Source of the DNA: Pedobacter psychroterrae | GTDB taxonomy: Bacteria; Bacteroidota; Bacteroidia; Sphingobacteriales; Sphingobacteriaceae | Reading direction: 5' to 3' | Length of the DNA stretch: 64,000 nucleotides | NCBI RefSeq assembly: GCF_004331695.1 | Contig: NZ_SJSL01000001.1 | Location: forward strand, 558,001 to 622,000 | Shown here: positions 31,613 to 42,200 of the stretch, in pieces | How positions within the stretch are numbered: position 1 is the stretch's first letter | Layout of the letters: each line of letters begins with the position of its first letter | The notes under the pieces: model-generated | What the model saw: the letters and a program-made list of their open reading frames with translations, nothing else | Told to the model about the DNA's origin: nothing | Database searches by the model: none | Translations under genes and position numbers: made by a program

Positions 31613-31698
31613 GTTTTCCCTTCTCTTTCGTTTCGGGATTGCAAATATAGCGCGATTAATTTAATTCGCAATATTTATTTTAAAATAATCACAAAACC

Positions 31699-32772
31699 TT
31701 AATTTACAGAACCTTCCTTCATCTTTTCTGCATTCTCTGCAAACTGTAAAGCATCAATCAGCTCCTGAACACCCCCGTCCATCACTCCATTTAGGTTATA
31801 AAGCGTCAGTCCGATGCGGTGATCTGTAACCCTTCCCTGTGGATAATTGTATGTTCTGATCTTAGCAGACCTGTCACCCGTAGACACCATCGTCTTACGT
31901 CTTGCAGCTATATCGCCGTTCTTTTTCTGAAGCTCAATGTCGTATAATTTACTGCGCAGCATTTCCATGGCAATAACTCTGTTACCCAACTGAGAACGAT
32001 CTTGCTGACAAACCACTACTATCCCCGATGGTTTATGTGTTAACTGCACTTTAGTCTCTACCTTGTTTACATTTTGTCCACCAGCACCACCAGAGCGTGA
32101 GGTATGCAACTCAATATCTCCAGGATTGATGTAAAGATCAATCTCCTCTGCTTCAGGCAGCACAGCAACTGATGCTGCAGAAGTATGCACACGGCCCTGC
32201 GTTTCTGTATCTGGAACCCGCTGTACACGGTGCACACCTGATTCATATTTTAGCTGTCCGTAAACATCCTCACCATTAACTTTCAGGATCACCTCCTTAT
32301 AGCCACCTGCAGTTCCTTCGGTCACATCCACAGTTTCTACCTTCCAGCCTTTTTGCTCAAAGAAACGGCTGTACATTCTATATAAATCGCCTGCAAATAA
32401 CGCAGCTTCATCACCTCCGGTACCACCTCTGATCTCAAACACTGCATTTTTGGCATCCTCAGGATCTTTAGGAATCAACATCAGCCTTACCCGTTCTTCC
32501 ATCTCTTCCTGTTGCGTAAGCAACAGATCTAATTCCTCCTTGGCCATTTCACGCATCTCCTGATCCTTTTCTGTACTAAGGATTTCTTTGTTTGCATCAA
32601 TATTGCTCATCACATTCTTGTAGACTCTATACTCGTCCACAATCTTCCCCAGATCTTTATATTCCTTATTTAAAGCTGCAAAACGTTTCATATCCTGCAT
32701 CGTGTCAGGATTACTTAACTGCTCCTCAACATCTTCCCACCGCAGCTTAATTGCTTCTAATTTTTCTAACAT
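31699..32772 (-). CDS. prfA: Peptide chain release factor 1
   Basis: Translation termination factor for UAA and UAG codons. Ribosome-acting GGQ motif in [15 protein letters not shown] (about residue 235), and the stop-codon-reading tripeptide PxT as PDT in [22 protein letters not shown], which separates RF1 from RF2 (SPF). 357 aa, standard. Single gene on the minus strand between tRNA-Asp and lpxH. Confidence 0.98.
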   Translation of the reverse strand: MLEKLEAIKLRWEDVEEQLSNPDTMQDMKRFAALNKEYKDLGKIVDEYRVYKNVMSNIDANKEILSTEKDQEMREMAKEELDLLLTQQEEMEERVRLMLIPKDPEDAKNAVFEIRGGTGGDEAALFAGDLYRMYSRFFEQKGWKVETVDVTEGTAGGYKEVILKVNGEDVYGQLKYESGVHRVQRVPDTETQGRVHTSAASVAVLPEAEEIDLYINPGDIELHTSRSGGAGGQNVNKVETKVQLTHKPSGIVVVCQQDRSQLGNRVIAMEMLRSKLYDIELQKKNGDIAARRKTMVSTGDRSAKIRTYNYPQGRVTDHRIGLTLYNLNGVMDGGVQELIDALQFAENAEKMKEGSVN

Positions 32773-32900
32773 ATCTATTTTCAGATTTTATTTATCGCTT
32801 TGCAACATTGACAGCTATAAGGCTATCACCTGCTCAGAGCAACGACTGATTTATTCGGGCAGCAAAAATACGGCTTTTTCAGTTAATGATGACAAACCCG

Positions 32901-33647
32901 TTATTCTTTTTCAAAATATTTAAGACTTAAGTGCTTACCGTCGAAAACCGCATAAGAATTAAACTTTAGCCATTCCCCAGTATTGATGTATCTGCTTCCA
33001 CCTCCCAGATCCAGATCCAGTGGCAAATGCCTGTGTCCGAATATAAAATAGTCATAATGCGTTTTGGCTAACTGCTCCTTGGCATAGGTGACCAGCCATT
33101 CATTATCTTCACCCATAAATACCTCTTCCTGGCTACTCGCCGCCCTACTGCTGCTTGACCATGCATTTGCTATACCAAGACCTATCCTTGGCGGAATCAA
33201 CGCAAACAACCACTGACATACTGGATTTCTGAATATTTTTCTAAGTATTTTATACTTAGGGTCGCCCGGCCCCAATCCGTCACCATGGTGTAAAAAGAAT
33301 GTTTTACCTTCCCGCTCAATGATCAGCTCATCGCTGACAATTTCAATGCCCATCTCTTTAGTAAAATAATCATTGACCCACATATCATGATTGCCTTTGA
33401 AAAAATAAATCTTGATGCCGGCATCAGACATGGAGGCAAGCTTTCCCTGCAGTCTGACAAAACCTTTGGGGACAACCGTTTGATACTCAAACCAAAAATC
33501 AAATATATCGCCCATCAAAAAGAGCTCAGCACATCTAGGTGATATTTCATCAAGCCACCGCACCACACGGTTTTCACGCTTACGGCTCTCCGCAAAATCA
33601 GGTGAACCAAAATGGAAATCAGAAGCAAAATATATGTTCTTAGTCAT
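32901..33647 (-). CDS. lpxH: UDP-2,3-diacylglucosamine diphosphatase LpxH-like
   Basis: Metallophosphoesterase of lipid A biosynthesis that hydrolyses UDP-2,3-diacylglucosamine to lipid X. Calcineurin-type metal motifs: ASDFHFG, GDIFDFWF, FKGNHDMW and FGHRHLP. About 248 aa from ATG 33647; a start at 33668 adds seven residues and is less natural. Other members of the family have unknown targets, so LpxH is likely rather than certain. Divergent from the ferredoxin reductase gene, with paired inverted repeats between them. Confidence 0.85.
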   Translation of the reverse strand: MTKNIYFASDFHFGSPDFAESRKRENRVVRWLDEISPRCAELFLMGDIFDFWFEYQTVVPKGFVRLQGKLASMSDAGIKIYFFKGNHDMWVNDYFTKEMGIEIVSDELIIEREGKTFFLHHGDGLGPGDPKYKILRKIFRNPVCQWLFALIPPRIGLGIANAWSSSSRAASSQEEVFMGEDNEWLVTYAKEQLAKTHYDYFIFGHRHLPLDLDLGGGSRYINTGEWLKFNSYAVFDGKHLSLKYFEKE

Positions 33648-33695
33648 CAGTAAAACAAAGATAAACAAAATATCAGCGCGCTTCTCTTTCAGAAG

Positions 33696-33741
33696 TTCTA
33701 CAGATTATGTAGAATATTAATAAATAGAATCTTTATTAATA
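33696..33741. promoter_or_regulatory. Two adjacent perfect inverted repeats in the lpxH / ferredoxin reductase divergent region
   Basis: First repeat: TTCTACA (33696-33702), spacer GATTA, TGTAGAA (33708-33714). Second: TATTAATAAA (33715-33724), 7-nt spacer, TTTATTAATA (33732-33741). They lie back to back with no gap, 36 bp upstream of the reductase ATG. Arrangement suggests operators for a dimeric regulator; the A/T-rich second one could be coincidental. Confidence 0.4.
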
Positions 33742-33776
33742 ACAAAAGTTCGTAAATTCGCACAAATTTTAAACAC

Positions 33777-34787
33777 ATGATTTCTACTGATATAGCCATT
33801 ATAGGCGCCGGACCCGTAGGTTTATTTGCAATATTTGAAGCAGGATTACTTAAAATGCGCTGTCATTTAATTGATTATTTACCTCAGGTAGGCGGGCAAT
33901 TATCTGAAATATACCCTAAAAAACCTATATATGACATCCCGGGCTATCCTACTGTGCTGGCACAGGAACTGATAGATAATTTAATGGAGCAGGCAAAACC
34001 CTTCCATCCGGGCTTTACCTTAGGGGAGCGCATAGAAGGTTTAGAAAAACGCGCCGAAGGTGATTTTGTGCTTACTACCAATATGGGCACAGTTATTGAA
34101 TCCAAAGTGGTTGTTATTGCCGGTGGATTAGGTTGTTTTGAGCCTCGTAAGCCAGCTGTATCAGGTCTTGAACACTTTGAAAACGGAAAAGGTGTCAATT
34201 ATATGATCCTCGATCCGGAACAATACCGCGACCAGAAAATGGTAATTGCAGGTGGCGGAGATTCTGCGCTTGACTGGACCATCTTCCTGGCTGATATCGT
34301 TTCTGAACTTACGCTGGTACACAGAAGTGAAAGCTTCCGCGGTGCGCCGGATTCTGTAAATAAGGTGATGGCACTTGCTGGAAGTGGAAAGATCAACCTT
34401 ATCCTGAACAGCAACCTGAATTCTGTAACCGGAGCAGGCAGACTGGAAAACGTAGAGATCATACACAATAAATCACTGGAAGTAACCAACGTAGCCGCCG
34501 ATCACCTGATCCCACTTTTCGGCTTAAGCCCTAAATTGGGCCCTATAGAACAATGGAACCTTAACATCAACAAAAGTGCCATTGAAGTAAATACCGACGA
34601 TTATTCGACCAACATCCCGGGTATTTATGCCATCGGCGACATCAATACTTACACAAACAAATTAAAACTGATCCTTTGTGGTTTCCACGAGGCTGCCCTG
34701 ATGAGCCATAGCGCGTATCAGTACATGAACCCGGGAATAAAATACACCATGAAATACACCACTGTAAACGGCGTATCAGAATTTTAA
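33777..34787 (+). CDS. Ferredoxin/flavodoxin--NADP+ reductase (thioredoxin-reductase-like type)
   Basis: FAD-dependent oxidoreductase moving electrons between NADPH and ferredoxin. FAD-binding IAIIGAGPVGLFAIFEAG at the start, LPQVGGQLSEIYP, NADP-binding VIAGGGDSALDW and a C-terminal FAD contact IPGIYAIGDIN. The thioredoxin-reductase CxxC pair is absent, as expected for this YumC-like class. 336 aa. A [2Fe-2S] ferredoxin gene follows 2 bp later, clearly its electron partner. Confidence 0.93.
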   Translation: MISTDIAIIGAGPVGLFAIFEAGLLKMRCHLIDYLPQVGGQLSEIYPKKPIYDIPGYPTVLAQELIDNLMEQAKPFHPGFTLGERIEGLEKRAEGDFVLTTNMGTVIESKVVVIAGGLGCFEPRKPAVSGLEHFENGKGVNYMILDPEQYRDQKMVIAGGGDSALDWTIFLADIVSELTLVHRSESFRGAPDSVNKVMALAGSGKINLILNSNLNSVTGAGRLENVEIIHNKSLEVTNVAADHLIPLFGLSPKLGPIEQWNLNINKSAIEVNTDDYSTNIPGIYAIGDINTYTNKLKLILCGFHEAALMSHSAYQYMNPGIKYTMKYTTVNGVSEF

Positions 34788-34789
34788 AC

Positions 34790-35122
34790 ATGGAAGACAA
34801 CAACATTAACATACACGTCCAAAATCCAGACGGGAGCTTAACTACCCTTGAAGCTCCCGTTGACATGGGCCTAAGCCTGATGGAATACCTTAAGGCATGT
34901 GAGTACGATATTCTTGCTACCTGCGGTGGTATGGCGCTCTGCGCTACCTGCTGTGTAGATGTACTTGAAGGTGAAGAAAAGCTAAACGAGATGACAGACG
35001 ATGAATATGCCATGCTCGACACCCTGCCAGACCTGCTTCCAAATTCAAGGCTTGCTTGTCAGCTTCAGCTAAATCCGGCTATGGACGGTCTGGTTGTCAA
35101 ACTGCACGGCAGTTCAGAGTAA
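34790..35122 (+). CDS. [2Fe-2S] ferredoxin
   Basis: Small electron carrier of 110 aa. Cluster ligands follow the adrenodoxin/ISC ferredoxin-like pattern: CEYDILATCGGMALCATC, then a fourth Cys in SRLACQLQL. Encoded 2 bp after the reductase and so co-translated with it. It may support Fe-S assembly or an oxygenase; nothing nearby decides which. Confidence 0.93.
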   Translation: MEDNNINIHVQNPDGSLTTLEAPVDMGLSLMEYLKACEYDILATCGGMALCATCCVDVLEGEEKLNEMTDDEYAMLDTLPDLLPNSRLACQLQLNPAMDGLVVKLHGSSE

Positions 35123-35143
35123 TCAAGCCGCGTATAAAGTAAG

Positions 35144-36850
35144 TTAATCATTTGAGACTGCAGCTGCAGCTATTGCTTTGGCAGGGCTTCCTATGGTTTT
35201 GTATTCCCCTTCCCCTTTTAGTATGGCCAGCATTTTCGTATTATTGCTCAGCAATGATTTTGCTGCAGTAAGCTCTTTATCATATTGAAATGCCTGCATC
35301 ACCTTGCCCCGCTCATAATAATACCTGCTTACGATCTGGGTTTCCAATAGCCTTTTTATTTCAGGTTTATGGGTGATCAGCTCTGTTTTTTTAGCCCCAA
35401 GCATTTTATCCTTCAGGTCTTCAAGATCGGCCTTCACCACATTCAACTTATTTTCTTTCTCGGCCTCTTCACGAAGATCGGACAGCAACCGTTCCGTACG
35501 GGAAATATAAGAATAATCCTTATTGGCCAAAGAAGCTGTGAACTGATCATAATCTGCATCACTTATCTTAAAGCTTGCGGCAGGGGCAATCGATTTATTC
35601 TTTTTCTTATATTCATTGGCATAGTCAAAGAACAGGTTTTTTGTCAGGATTGATACAGTAACCGGACTAAGCTTGTTATTCTCCACAAACACATCAGGGT
35701 ACACGCCATTGCCATCATAAACACTTCTTCCCACTTTAGTGCTAAACTTATTTGCCAGGGAATCTGCAAACTTCAATGTCTTGCCATTCGCATCCTTATG
35801 GGCATAGTCAAGTGCCTGTATACACCTTCCCGAGGGTGTAAAATATTTAGCAACCGTAACTTTTACCAGACTGTTGTAGGGTAAATTGAAGGTTTGCTGC
35901 ACCAGTCCCTTACCATAACTTCTCTGGCCAACAATGATCGCCCTGTCCAGGTCCTGCAAAGAGCCAGCTACAATCTCAGAAGCTGAGGCTGACGAACCAC
36001 CAATAAGTACGACCAAGGGGATCTGCGGCAGCACTGGCTCACTAAATGTTTTGTAAGTAACGGTTTTCTGCGGATTTCTGCCCTTTTGCGTTACAACCAG
36101 CACATCCTTGCCAACAAACAGGTTGACTATTTTAACTGCTTCCTGCAAAATACCACCCCCATTATACCGCAAATCCAGTATCATCCCTTTGGGCTGCTGC
36201 TTATTTAAGACCGTCACCGCATCTTTCACTTCCTGCGCTGAATTTTCTAAAAACTTATCCAGGCGTATGTATCCAATACCTTCTTCTGTCATACCCGAAT
36301 AACTTACATTGGGCTGTTTAATTTCATCCCGCACGAGCTTTTTCGTAATTACAGCCCCCTCTCTTATGATGAGCAACTCCACCTCCGAACCCCGAGGTCC
36401 GCGCAACAACTGGCTGATCTGTGTCCGGTCTTTCCCTTTTACTTCATTATTGTTGATCTTTACAACCTGATCTCCGGGCATTACCCCTTGCTTATCTGCA
36501 GGATAACCTTCACTTACCTCATTTACAAATAATTTGCCTTCTATAAATACCGTAGCCGCACCGATACCACCATATTGTGTGCTGACATATTTAAGTTTAT
36601 AATCTTCGATTTCAGATTCGGGAATGTACTCAGTATAAGGATCAAGCCTTTCAAGCATTGCATCAATGCTTGTCCGCATCATATCGGCCGGGTTTGTTTC
36701 ATCCACATAGTTGATATTGACTTCTTTATATAGAGAAGCAAAAATGTCGAGGTTTTTTGAAACTTGAAAAAGGTCTTCTCTAAAAGACCATGTTAAAGAG
36801 GCGAAAGCTAGTAGAATAAATCCGGCGGCAAATTTGTATTTTTTCATCAT
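35144..36850 (-). CDS. S41 carboxyl-terminal processing protease
   Basis: Periplasmic serine protease cutting proteins near their C-termini. Signal/anchor about 1-22; PDZ domain about 85-165 (YGGIGAATVFIEGKLFVNEV); S41 catalytic region with GGSSASASEIVAGSLQD (Ser cluster ending near residue 291) and the Lys motif GQRSYGKGLVQ. 568 aa, including a C-terminal Bacteroidota-type extension rich in Lys/Glu. Single gene; Prc/CtpA-like, physiological targets unknown. Confidence 0.95.
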   Translation of the reverse strand: MMKKYKFAAGFILLAFASLTWSFREDLFQVSKNLDIFASLYKEVNINYVDETNPADMMRTSIDAMLERLDPYTEYIPESEIEDYKLKYVSTQYGGIGAATVFIEGKLFVNEVSEGYPADKQGVMPGDQVVKINNNEVKGKDRTQISQLLRGPRGSEVELLIIREGAVITKKLVRDEIKQPNVSYSGMTEEGIGYIRLDKFLENSAQEVKDAVTVLNKQQPKGMILDLRYNGGGILQEAVKIVNLFVGKDVLVVTQKGRNPQKTVTYKTFSEPVLPQIPLVVLIGGSSASASEIVAGSLQDLDRAIIVGQRSYGKGLVQQTFNLPYNSLVKVTVAKYFTPSGRCIQALDYAHKDANGKTLKFADSLANKFSTKVGRSVYDGNGVYPDVFVENNKLSPVTVSILTKNLFFDYANEYKKKNKSIAPAASFKISDADYDQFTASLANKDYSYISRTERLLSDLREEAEKENKLNVVKADLEDLKDKMLGAKKTELITHKPEIKRLLETQIVSRYYYERGKVMQAFQYDKELTAAKSLLSNNTKMLAILKGEGEYKTIGSPAKAIAAAAVSND

Positions 36851-36939
36851 TCACTTATCTGATATTAAGTAAACTTAGCTAAAATAGTTTTTAAATGCAA
36901 TTTAAAGACCCTTAGCGCAGGATAAAGGAAGCGAAAAAA

Positions 36940-37155
36940 CTACAACCTGTTACCGTCAGGATCAGCCAATGCTTTTTTAATGGTAAATTCAACGTATTCC
37001 TGGTCTCTCTTTACCAAGCCCATCAGTTGCTGTACCAGCTGGTCTTCCTGTCCGGGTGTGAAAGAAAGATCTAACTGTGCCAAATCACGGTATTTTCTAA
37101 GAAATTTGATCTTAACCTTTGTCCAGGTCTCAGGAGTAAGTGTAAAACTTGCCAT
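36940..37155 (-). CDS. Small conserved-looking hypothetical protein (71 aa)
   Basis: Start ATG 37155 gives 71 residues beginning MASFTLTPETWTKVKIKF, charged and helical, with no membrane segment or signal; an upstream start would add a hydrophobic run out of character. The WTKVKIKFLRKY pattern and size recall CsbD-like stress proteins, but this is only a resemblance. Single gene on the minus strand between the S41 protease and the SusCD operon terminator. Confidence 0.6.
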   Translation of the reverse strand: MASFTLTPETWTKVKIKFLRKYRDLAQLDLSFTPGQEDQLVQQLMGLVKRDQEYVEFTIKKALADPDGNRL

Positions 37156-37198
37156 ATCTGTTATTTGTGTACAAAAATAGGAAAATAACAGCAAAGAA

Positions 37199-37243
37199 AA
37201 AGACCTTCTCCAATTTAATGAAGAAAGGCCTTTTCCTTATCAG
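37199..37243 (-). terminator. Probable terminator of the SusC/SusD operon
   Basis: On the minus strand AAAGGCCTTTCTTC and GAGAAGGTCTTT form an imperfect hairpin with an A/T loop, followed by TTTTTCTTT, about 10 bp after the lipoprotein stop. Stem has a wobble and bulges, so only moderately convincing. Confidence 0.5.
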
Positions 37244-37253
37244 CCTCTGACAG

Positions 37254-37694
37254 TTATTTGATTTTGTAACTAAAGGTCCTGTCTTTTGTCAGCCCATTTA
37301 CATTCACTACCCTACCCCTGAACACGACCGATGTCCCAGATGCAATTGCAGCGGGCACAACATAATTGTAAATCAGTGTATCTGCATTTTTAACCGTCGA
37401 AAATGATGGCGCATATGGTATCGTTGAAATGAGGACAGAGTCGGCCGTAGCAATCTTCTCATAAAACTGAATTTCCTTTATAGGGTCTGTGGCCTTATAC
37501 TGAAACTCAATCTTTAATGCTGCGCCTTTGTCGTAACCCGCTACCGGAACGGAAGGTGTTACAAAATTTGTATTAGACACAATCACAGGAAAGCGGTCGT
37601 CTGAAACCTTGTTATAGATGGGATCTTCTGTCCGGTCACAGGCAGCCAGGAGTCCTAGTATGGCAAATGCCAGGTATATATGTATATTTTTCAT
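37254..37694 (-). CDS. SusCD-operon lipoprotein of unknown function
   Basis: Predicted lipoprotein, 146 aa from ATG 37694: signal MKNIHIYLAFAILGLLAAC with lipobox Cys about residue 19. The rest looks like one beta-rich Ig-like domain (KIEFQYKATDPIKEIQFYEK, VVFRGRVVNVNG). No family recognised. It starts 11 bp after susD, so it is the third gene of the susC-susD operon; such positions often encode surface glycan- or protein-binding lipoproteins. Ligand unknown. Confidence 0.75.
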   Translation of the reverse strand: MKNIHIYLAFAILGLLAACDRTEDPIYNKVSDDRFPVIVSNTNFVTPSVPVAGYDKGAALKIEFQYKATDPIKEIQFYEKIATADSVLISTIPYAPSFSTVKNADTLIYNYVVPAAIASGTSVVFRGRVVNVNGLTKDRTFSYKIK

Positions 37695-37704
37695 TTGATC
37701 TGTT

Positions 37705-39195
37705 TTATTGAACGTTCCACCATAGTGGCAAAAGAAAATAATCTTGAGCATTGCCGCCTTGTTTTTCTACCTCTGCCGGGTTCAGCTGTATTTCCGTTAG
37801 CGGATACAGCGTCCTTCTTGGGTATCCTCCTTTAGCATTTGGATTCGCACCGGTCGGATAATACAGCCCGGTATAGATGTCCTGGCTATAATCCAGCCTT
37901 CTCATATCAGCCCAGCTCTCCGGATTCATGAATAAGGCGATGTATTTCTGCTCCATAATGTTTTTAAGTGTCAAAGCTGCTGCACTCTGTGCTACCGCTG
38001 CTGAAGCCAGATAGGCATTTCTGGCAGGTACAGCTACCCCAATTTTATCCATATGTGCAGTTATTCCGGCTTTGTAAGCAGTAAATGCCCGCTCTTTTGT
38101 AGCAGCCCCAGCCCTAAACGCAGCTTCAGCTTCAATAAAACGGACTTCTGCATTCGTTACCACTGGATACACGCCAATATCATTTGCATACCAGCTACTA
38201 TAAAAATCCGAAGGAGCAGTTACAGGGATAGCCTGTGCATTATTAGCTCCCGGCTGAGTCCCTGTGCTAGCTACAGTAGCCATAATGGGCAGCCTGGGGT
38301 CATCTGGTAAGGCTTCATTACCCAGCAGATTCTTCCCGTTCAGCATTTCAATAAAAAACCGGCCATAAGTAATGGCCGCCATGTTGGTACGCGTAGCGCC
38401 AAACACATTGGTAGAATTCAGCACAGTACTCGTTACCAACTGGTATTGTAACTGCGCATCTTCAGCATTTGACGAAATTGCCTTATCTATATAACTTAAC
38501 ACAAGATTCGGATCATAATTCGCTTTTTTAGTGAGGTGATTGGCCTGCCTTGCCTTTAGCGCATAGGCAAACTTGATCCAGGTGGCCGTTACACCTTTGT
38601 ACAGTATGTCTCCGCTAATGCTGGGAGCAGTGATATAGAATGGCCTGGTGTTTTGGGTGGCGGGCTTTTGAAACTCTGCAATTCCTTCGTCCAGCAACTT
38701 ATCTACCACGGCATAAATTTCTTCCTGCTTATCATATTTTGGAGATATAGTCAATGCGGGTTGAAATGCTTCTGTATAAGGGATGTCGCCCAGCAGGTCC
38801 GTTGCGTGTGCCAAGATCATTCCAAACATCACTTTGCCCGCACCCACATAATAAGCAGATCCTTCATTCTGCGCAATCTGTATCATCGGCGGAATATTAG
38901 TCCCGACGATCTGGTAAGTATCCTGAAATGGCCGCACATTAGGTGCAAGAAAAAACTGCTCCACACCGCTATTTGGCGCACCTCTTCTGCCTATATTTTG
39001 TGTGAATAGACCTGTCATCTGATAGGACTCAAATGCCTGCATTACGAGGCTATTTGAAATAATACTAGGCAACAGGAAATTCGGTGTTGTTTCTGTCGGG
39101 TTATTAGGGTCCGTATTGACATCCAAAAACCCTTTCTTACAAGATGAGATCGTAAATACCGATACCATTGTTATCATTAATATAATCTTTTTCAT
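37705..39195 (-). CDS. SusD/RagB-family nutrient-binding lipoprotein (SusD-like_2)
   Basis: Outer-membrane lipoprotein lid of the SusC transporter, binding the nutrient. Signal MKKIILMITMVSVFTISSC ends at the lipobox Cys; ATG 39195 gives this signal directly, 39204 adds three residues. Family features: FLDVNTDPNNPTET at the N-terminus, TPR-like helices, and the C-terminal ESWADMRRLDYSQDIY with GYPRRTLYP. About 496 aa. Only a few bp from susC. Confidence 0.94.
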   Translation of the reverse strand: MKKIILMITMVSVFTISSCKKGFLDVNTDPNNPTETTPNFLLPSIISNSLVMQAFESYQMTGLFTQNIGRRGAPNSGVEQFFLAPNVRPFQDTYQIVGTNIPPMIQIAQNEGSAYYVGAGKVMFGMILAHATDLLGDIPYTEAFQPALTISPKYDKQEEIYAVVDKLLDEGIAEFQKPATQNTRPFYITAPSISGDILYKGVTATWIKFAYALKARQANHLTKKANYDPNLVLSYIDKAISSNAEDAQLQYQLVTSTVLNSTNVFGATRTNMAAITYGRFFIEMLNGKNLLGNEALPDDPRLPIMATVASTGTQPGANNAQAIPVTAPSDFYSSWYANDIGVYPVVTNAEVRFIEAEAAFRAGAATKERAFTAYKAGITAHMDKIGVAVPARNAYLASAAVAQSAAALTLKNIMEQKYIALFMNPESWADMRRLDYSQDIYTGLYYPTGANPNAKGGYPRRTLYPLTEIQLNPAEVEKQGGNAQDYFLLPLWWNVQ

Positions 39196-39208
39196 AATCG
39201 ACATTTAA

Positions 39209-42200
39209 TTAAAATCCAACCTTTAAGCCCAAATCAAAACCCCGGCGACTAGGTACGCCACCGTAGTCCAACCCTGCCGATCCGCCGCCTCTTACCCCTG
39301 CGCCAGACACACCAACCTCAGGATCTATACCGGAATAGTTGGTAAACAGCAACAGGTTTCTTCCGGTAAGGAATATGTTGAGGTTTGAAAATACCCTTGG
39401 GGTATATTTATTATCAAGCGTATAGTTTACGGTTACAGTTCTCAATCTGATCCACGATCCATCCTCTATAAAGGCCGTTCCCACGCCTGCCAGGTTATTC
39501 TCAAAATAACCTTGTGTCAGCTCCACCTGTTTGGTGTTTTCGCTAAAACTACCATCTGCATTTTTCACAACGCCCTCAAACACTGCCAGCTTACCTCTCT
39601 CTGCAGTCTGCATACTCAGGCCACTTCTTACCAACTCCCATTCATTTCCATTGATCACGTCTCCGCCTTTCCTGATATCAACCAAAAAGCTCATCTCTGC
39701 ATTTTTATATCTAAAGGTGTTGTTAAGACCAAGCGTAAACTTCGGTGCCCTGTCGCCACCGTAAGAAAACAGTGTATTGAATGTCGGATAGCCATTTGCA
39801 TCGATAATAATCCTACCCTGCGGATCTCTTATATAGTCAGTAGCGCTGATGGATGTCACCGATTTTCCCGGATAAGAAGCCCCTTCAGCTACGTTAATGA
39901 TAGAAGCATCAGAATTCCTTAAAATAGTAAGGGGAAACGGTAATGACAGCACTTCATTGAAGTTCCTTGCAAAGTTGAAACTAATGTCCCAGTTAAAATC
40001 CCGTCCTTGTATTGGGGTTCCAGAAAGCATCAGTTCTATACCTTTATTCTCTACTACACCTCCATTGATGTATTGAAGGATATATCCTGTAGCCTGGCTA
40101 ACCCTTGGGGCGATGATCTGTTCTACGGTACGGTCCCTGTACAGAGTAGCATCCAGCCTTAATCTATTCTTTAGAAACTGCATATCCAGACCAACCTCGT
40201 AAGACCTTCTGGTCTCAGGCTTCAGCTCGGGATTGTTGCCAAAAAAACCAGACCTAAATCCGCCTCCGATAAATGTATTAGAAGCCAAAGGAGATCTGAG
40301 ACGATAAGGCGCAGTATCCTTACCTACGTCTGCATAAGAAAGCCTGATCTTACCATAGCTAAGCCAGCTGTCATCATCAAGCGCCAGGGATTTAGTAAAT
40401 TCATATCCCAAACTTACAGAAGGATAAAAGAATGAGCGGTTTTTGACCGGTAGCGTGGAAGACCAGTCATTACGGCCGGTAATATTTAAGAAGACCGTTT
40501 TTTTCCAGTCTGCATTTAAACTAGCAAATGCCCCAATAATCCTCCTGATGGAATTACGCTGTATCAGGCTTCTGTTAACTGTATTATTGATACTGATGAA
40601 ATCAGGGTTTTGGAAGATCAACCCTAAATAATCAACGGTATTAAACCTGGTCTGATCTACTGCATTACCTACAATTAATGATGTAGAAAAATCTCCAAAT
40701 GTCTTCTCTGCTGTAAGAATCAAGTTTGACGTCAAACTTTGAAAGGAATTTACCGTATGTCCTATACCTCCGTTCTGGTTATTGGGCAACGAAGTACCAA
40801 CAGCACGGACACTCTGTGTTCGCTCTGTGTAAAAATCTGTTCCCAGGGTATAATTAACCTTTAACCAGTCAAACGGCTTGTACTCCAGCCCGGCCGTTCC
40901 TAAAAACCGGTCATTGACATCCGTCTGGGGATTTCTGTCTATGGTAAAATATGGATTGTCTATGTCGGCGGTTGTGAGGGCTATCAATCTCCTCCTGGTG
41001 CCATCCGGACTTAAATAGTCTTTCATATCATCATTCTTCGGCCAGTTAAAAATGCTGACCAAAAACCCTCCGGAGCCTCCAAACAATCCCGGTCCTTGCA
41101 AGGGCCGTCTGCCTGTCGACCTCATGTAATTTGCTGATCCCGTTACCGAAAACTTTTCACTGGCTATCGCACTCCCAGAAAGTCTCACAGAAGTTTTCCC
41201 GTACTCAGTTTTGGGAACCACACCATTCTGTTCTGAATGAGAAGCGGAGAACCGGAAGGTATACTTTTCAGATCCTCCTGATACACTTAGATTATGCGTC
41301 TGCGAGGTTCCCGTCCTGAAGAACGTTCCCAGATTATCATAAATCTGCTCTCCAGGCAAAAATTCTGATCCATAAGAATCTCTGCTGGTTGCCGCAAATA
41401 TCCCACCTGTCCCCTGTTTATAAACAGACTGCGTTTCAGGCAGCCGCATTACGTTATCCCAGGAAAACAGGTTGTTATAGACGATACTGGTAGATCCTGT
41501 TTTACCTTTTTTGGTGGTAATGATAATTGCCCCGTTACCTGCTTTGAGCCCATACAATGCAGCGGCTGCAGGCCCTTTCAGCACGGTCACCGTTTCAATG
41601 TCATCAGGATTGATGTCTGAGGCCCTGTTTGGTGTCCCTAAGCTTCGTCCCAGAATGCCGTTAAAACCACTTCCCGCACCCGGTGCAAGCGACTCCACAA
41701 AAGAACTGTTGTCCAGCGCAACGCCATCCACTACAAAAAGCGGTTGATTATCTCCGTCCAGGGATGTCCCGCCTCTTAAAATGATGGACGCCCCTTCTCC
41801 CGGACCACCTCCTGAACTGGTAATGACAGCACCAGCTATCTTCCCTTGCAGGGCATTGACAATGTTCTGCTGCCGGGATTCCGCAATGTCTTTTGCGCCA
41901 ACAGTCTGGACGGCATAATTGATGGATTTCCTGTCCTGGGCGATGTTAAACGCCGTGACGACGACCTCATTCAGGTCTTTAGTATCTGATGACAACACCA
42001 CATCAATTAATTTTGCTGTTCCGACCGGCTTTTCCTGGACGGAAAAACCGATGTAACTAAACACTAAAATATCCGCAGGAGATGCCTGGATGGAATAGGT
42101 TCCCGTACTGCTGGTCTGCGTAGCAGTATTGGTTCCTTTAATTTTGACCGAAACACCTGGTATTCCGCCCCCATCATCAGAGGAGGTAACTTTTCCGGTA

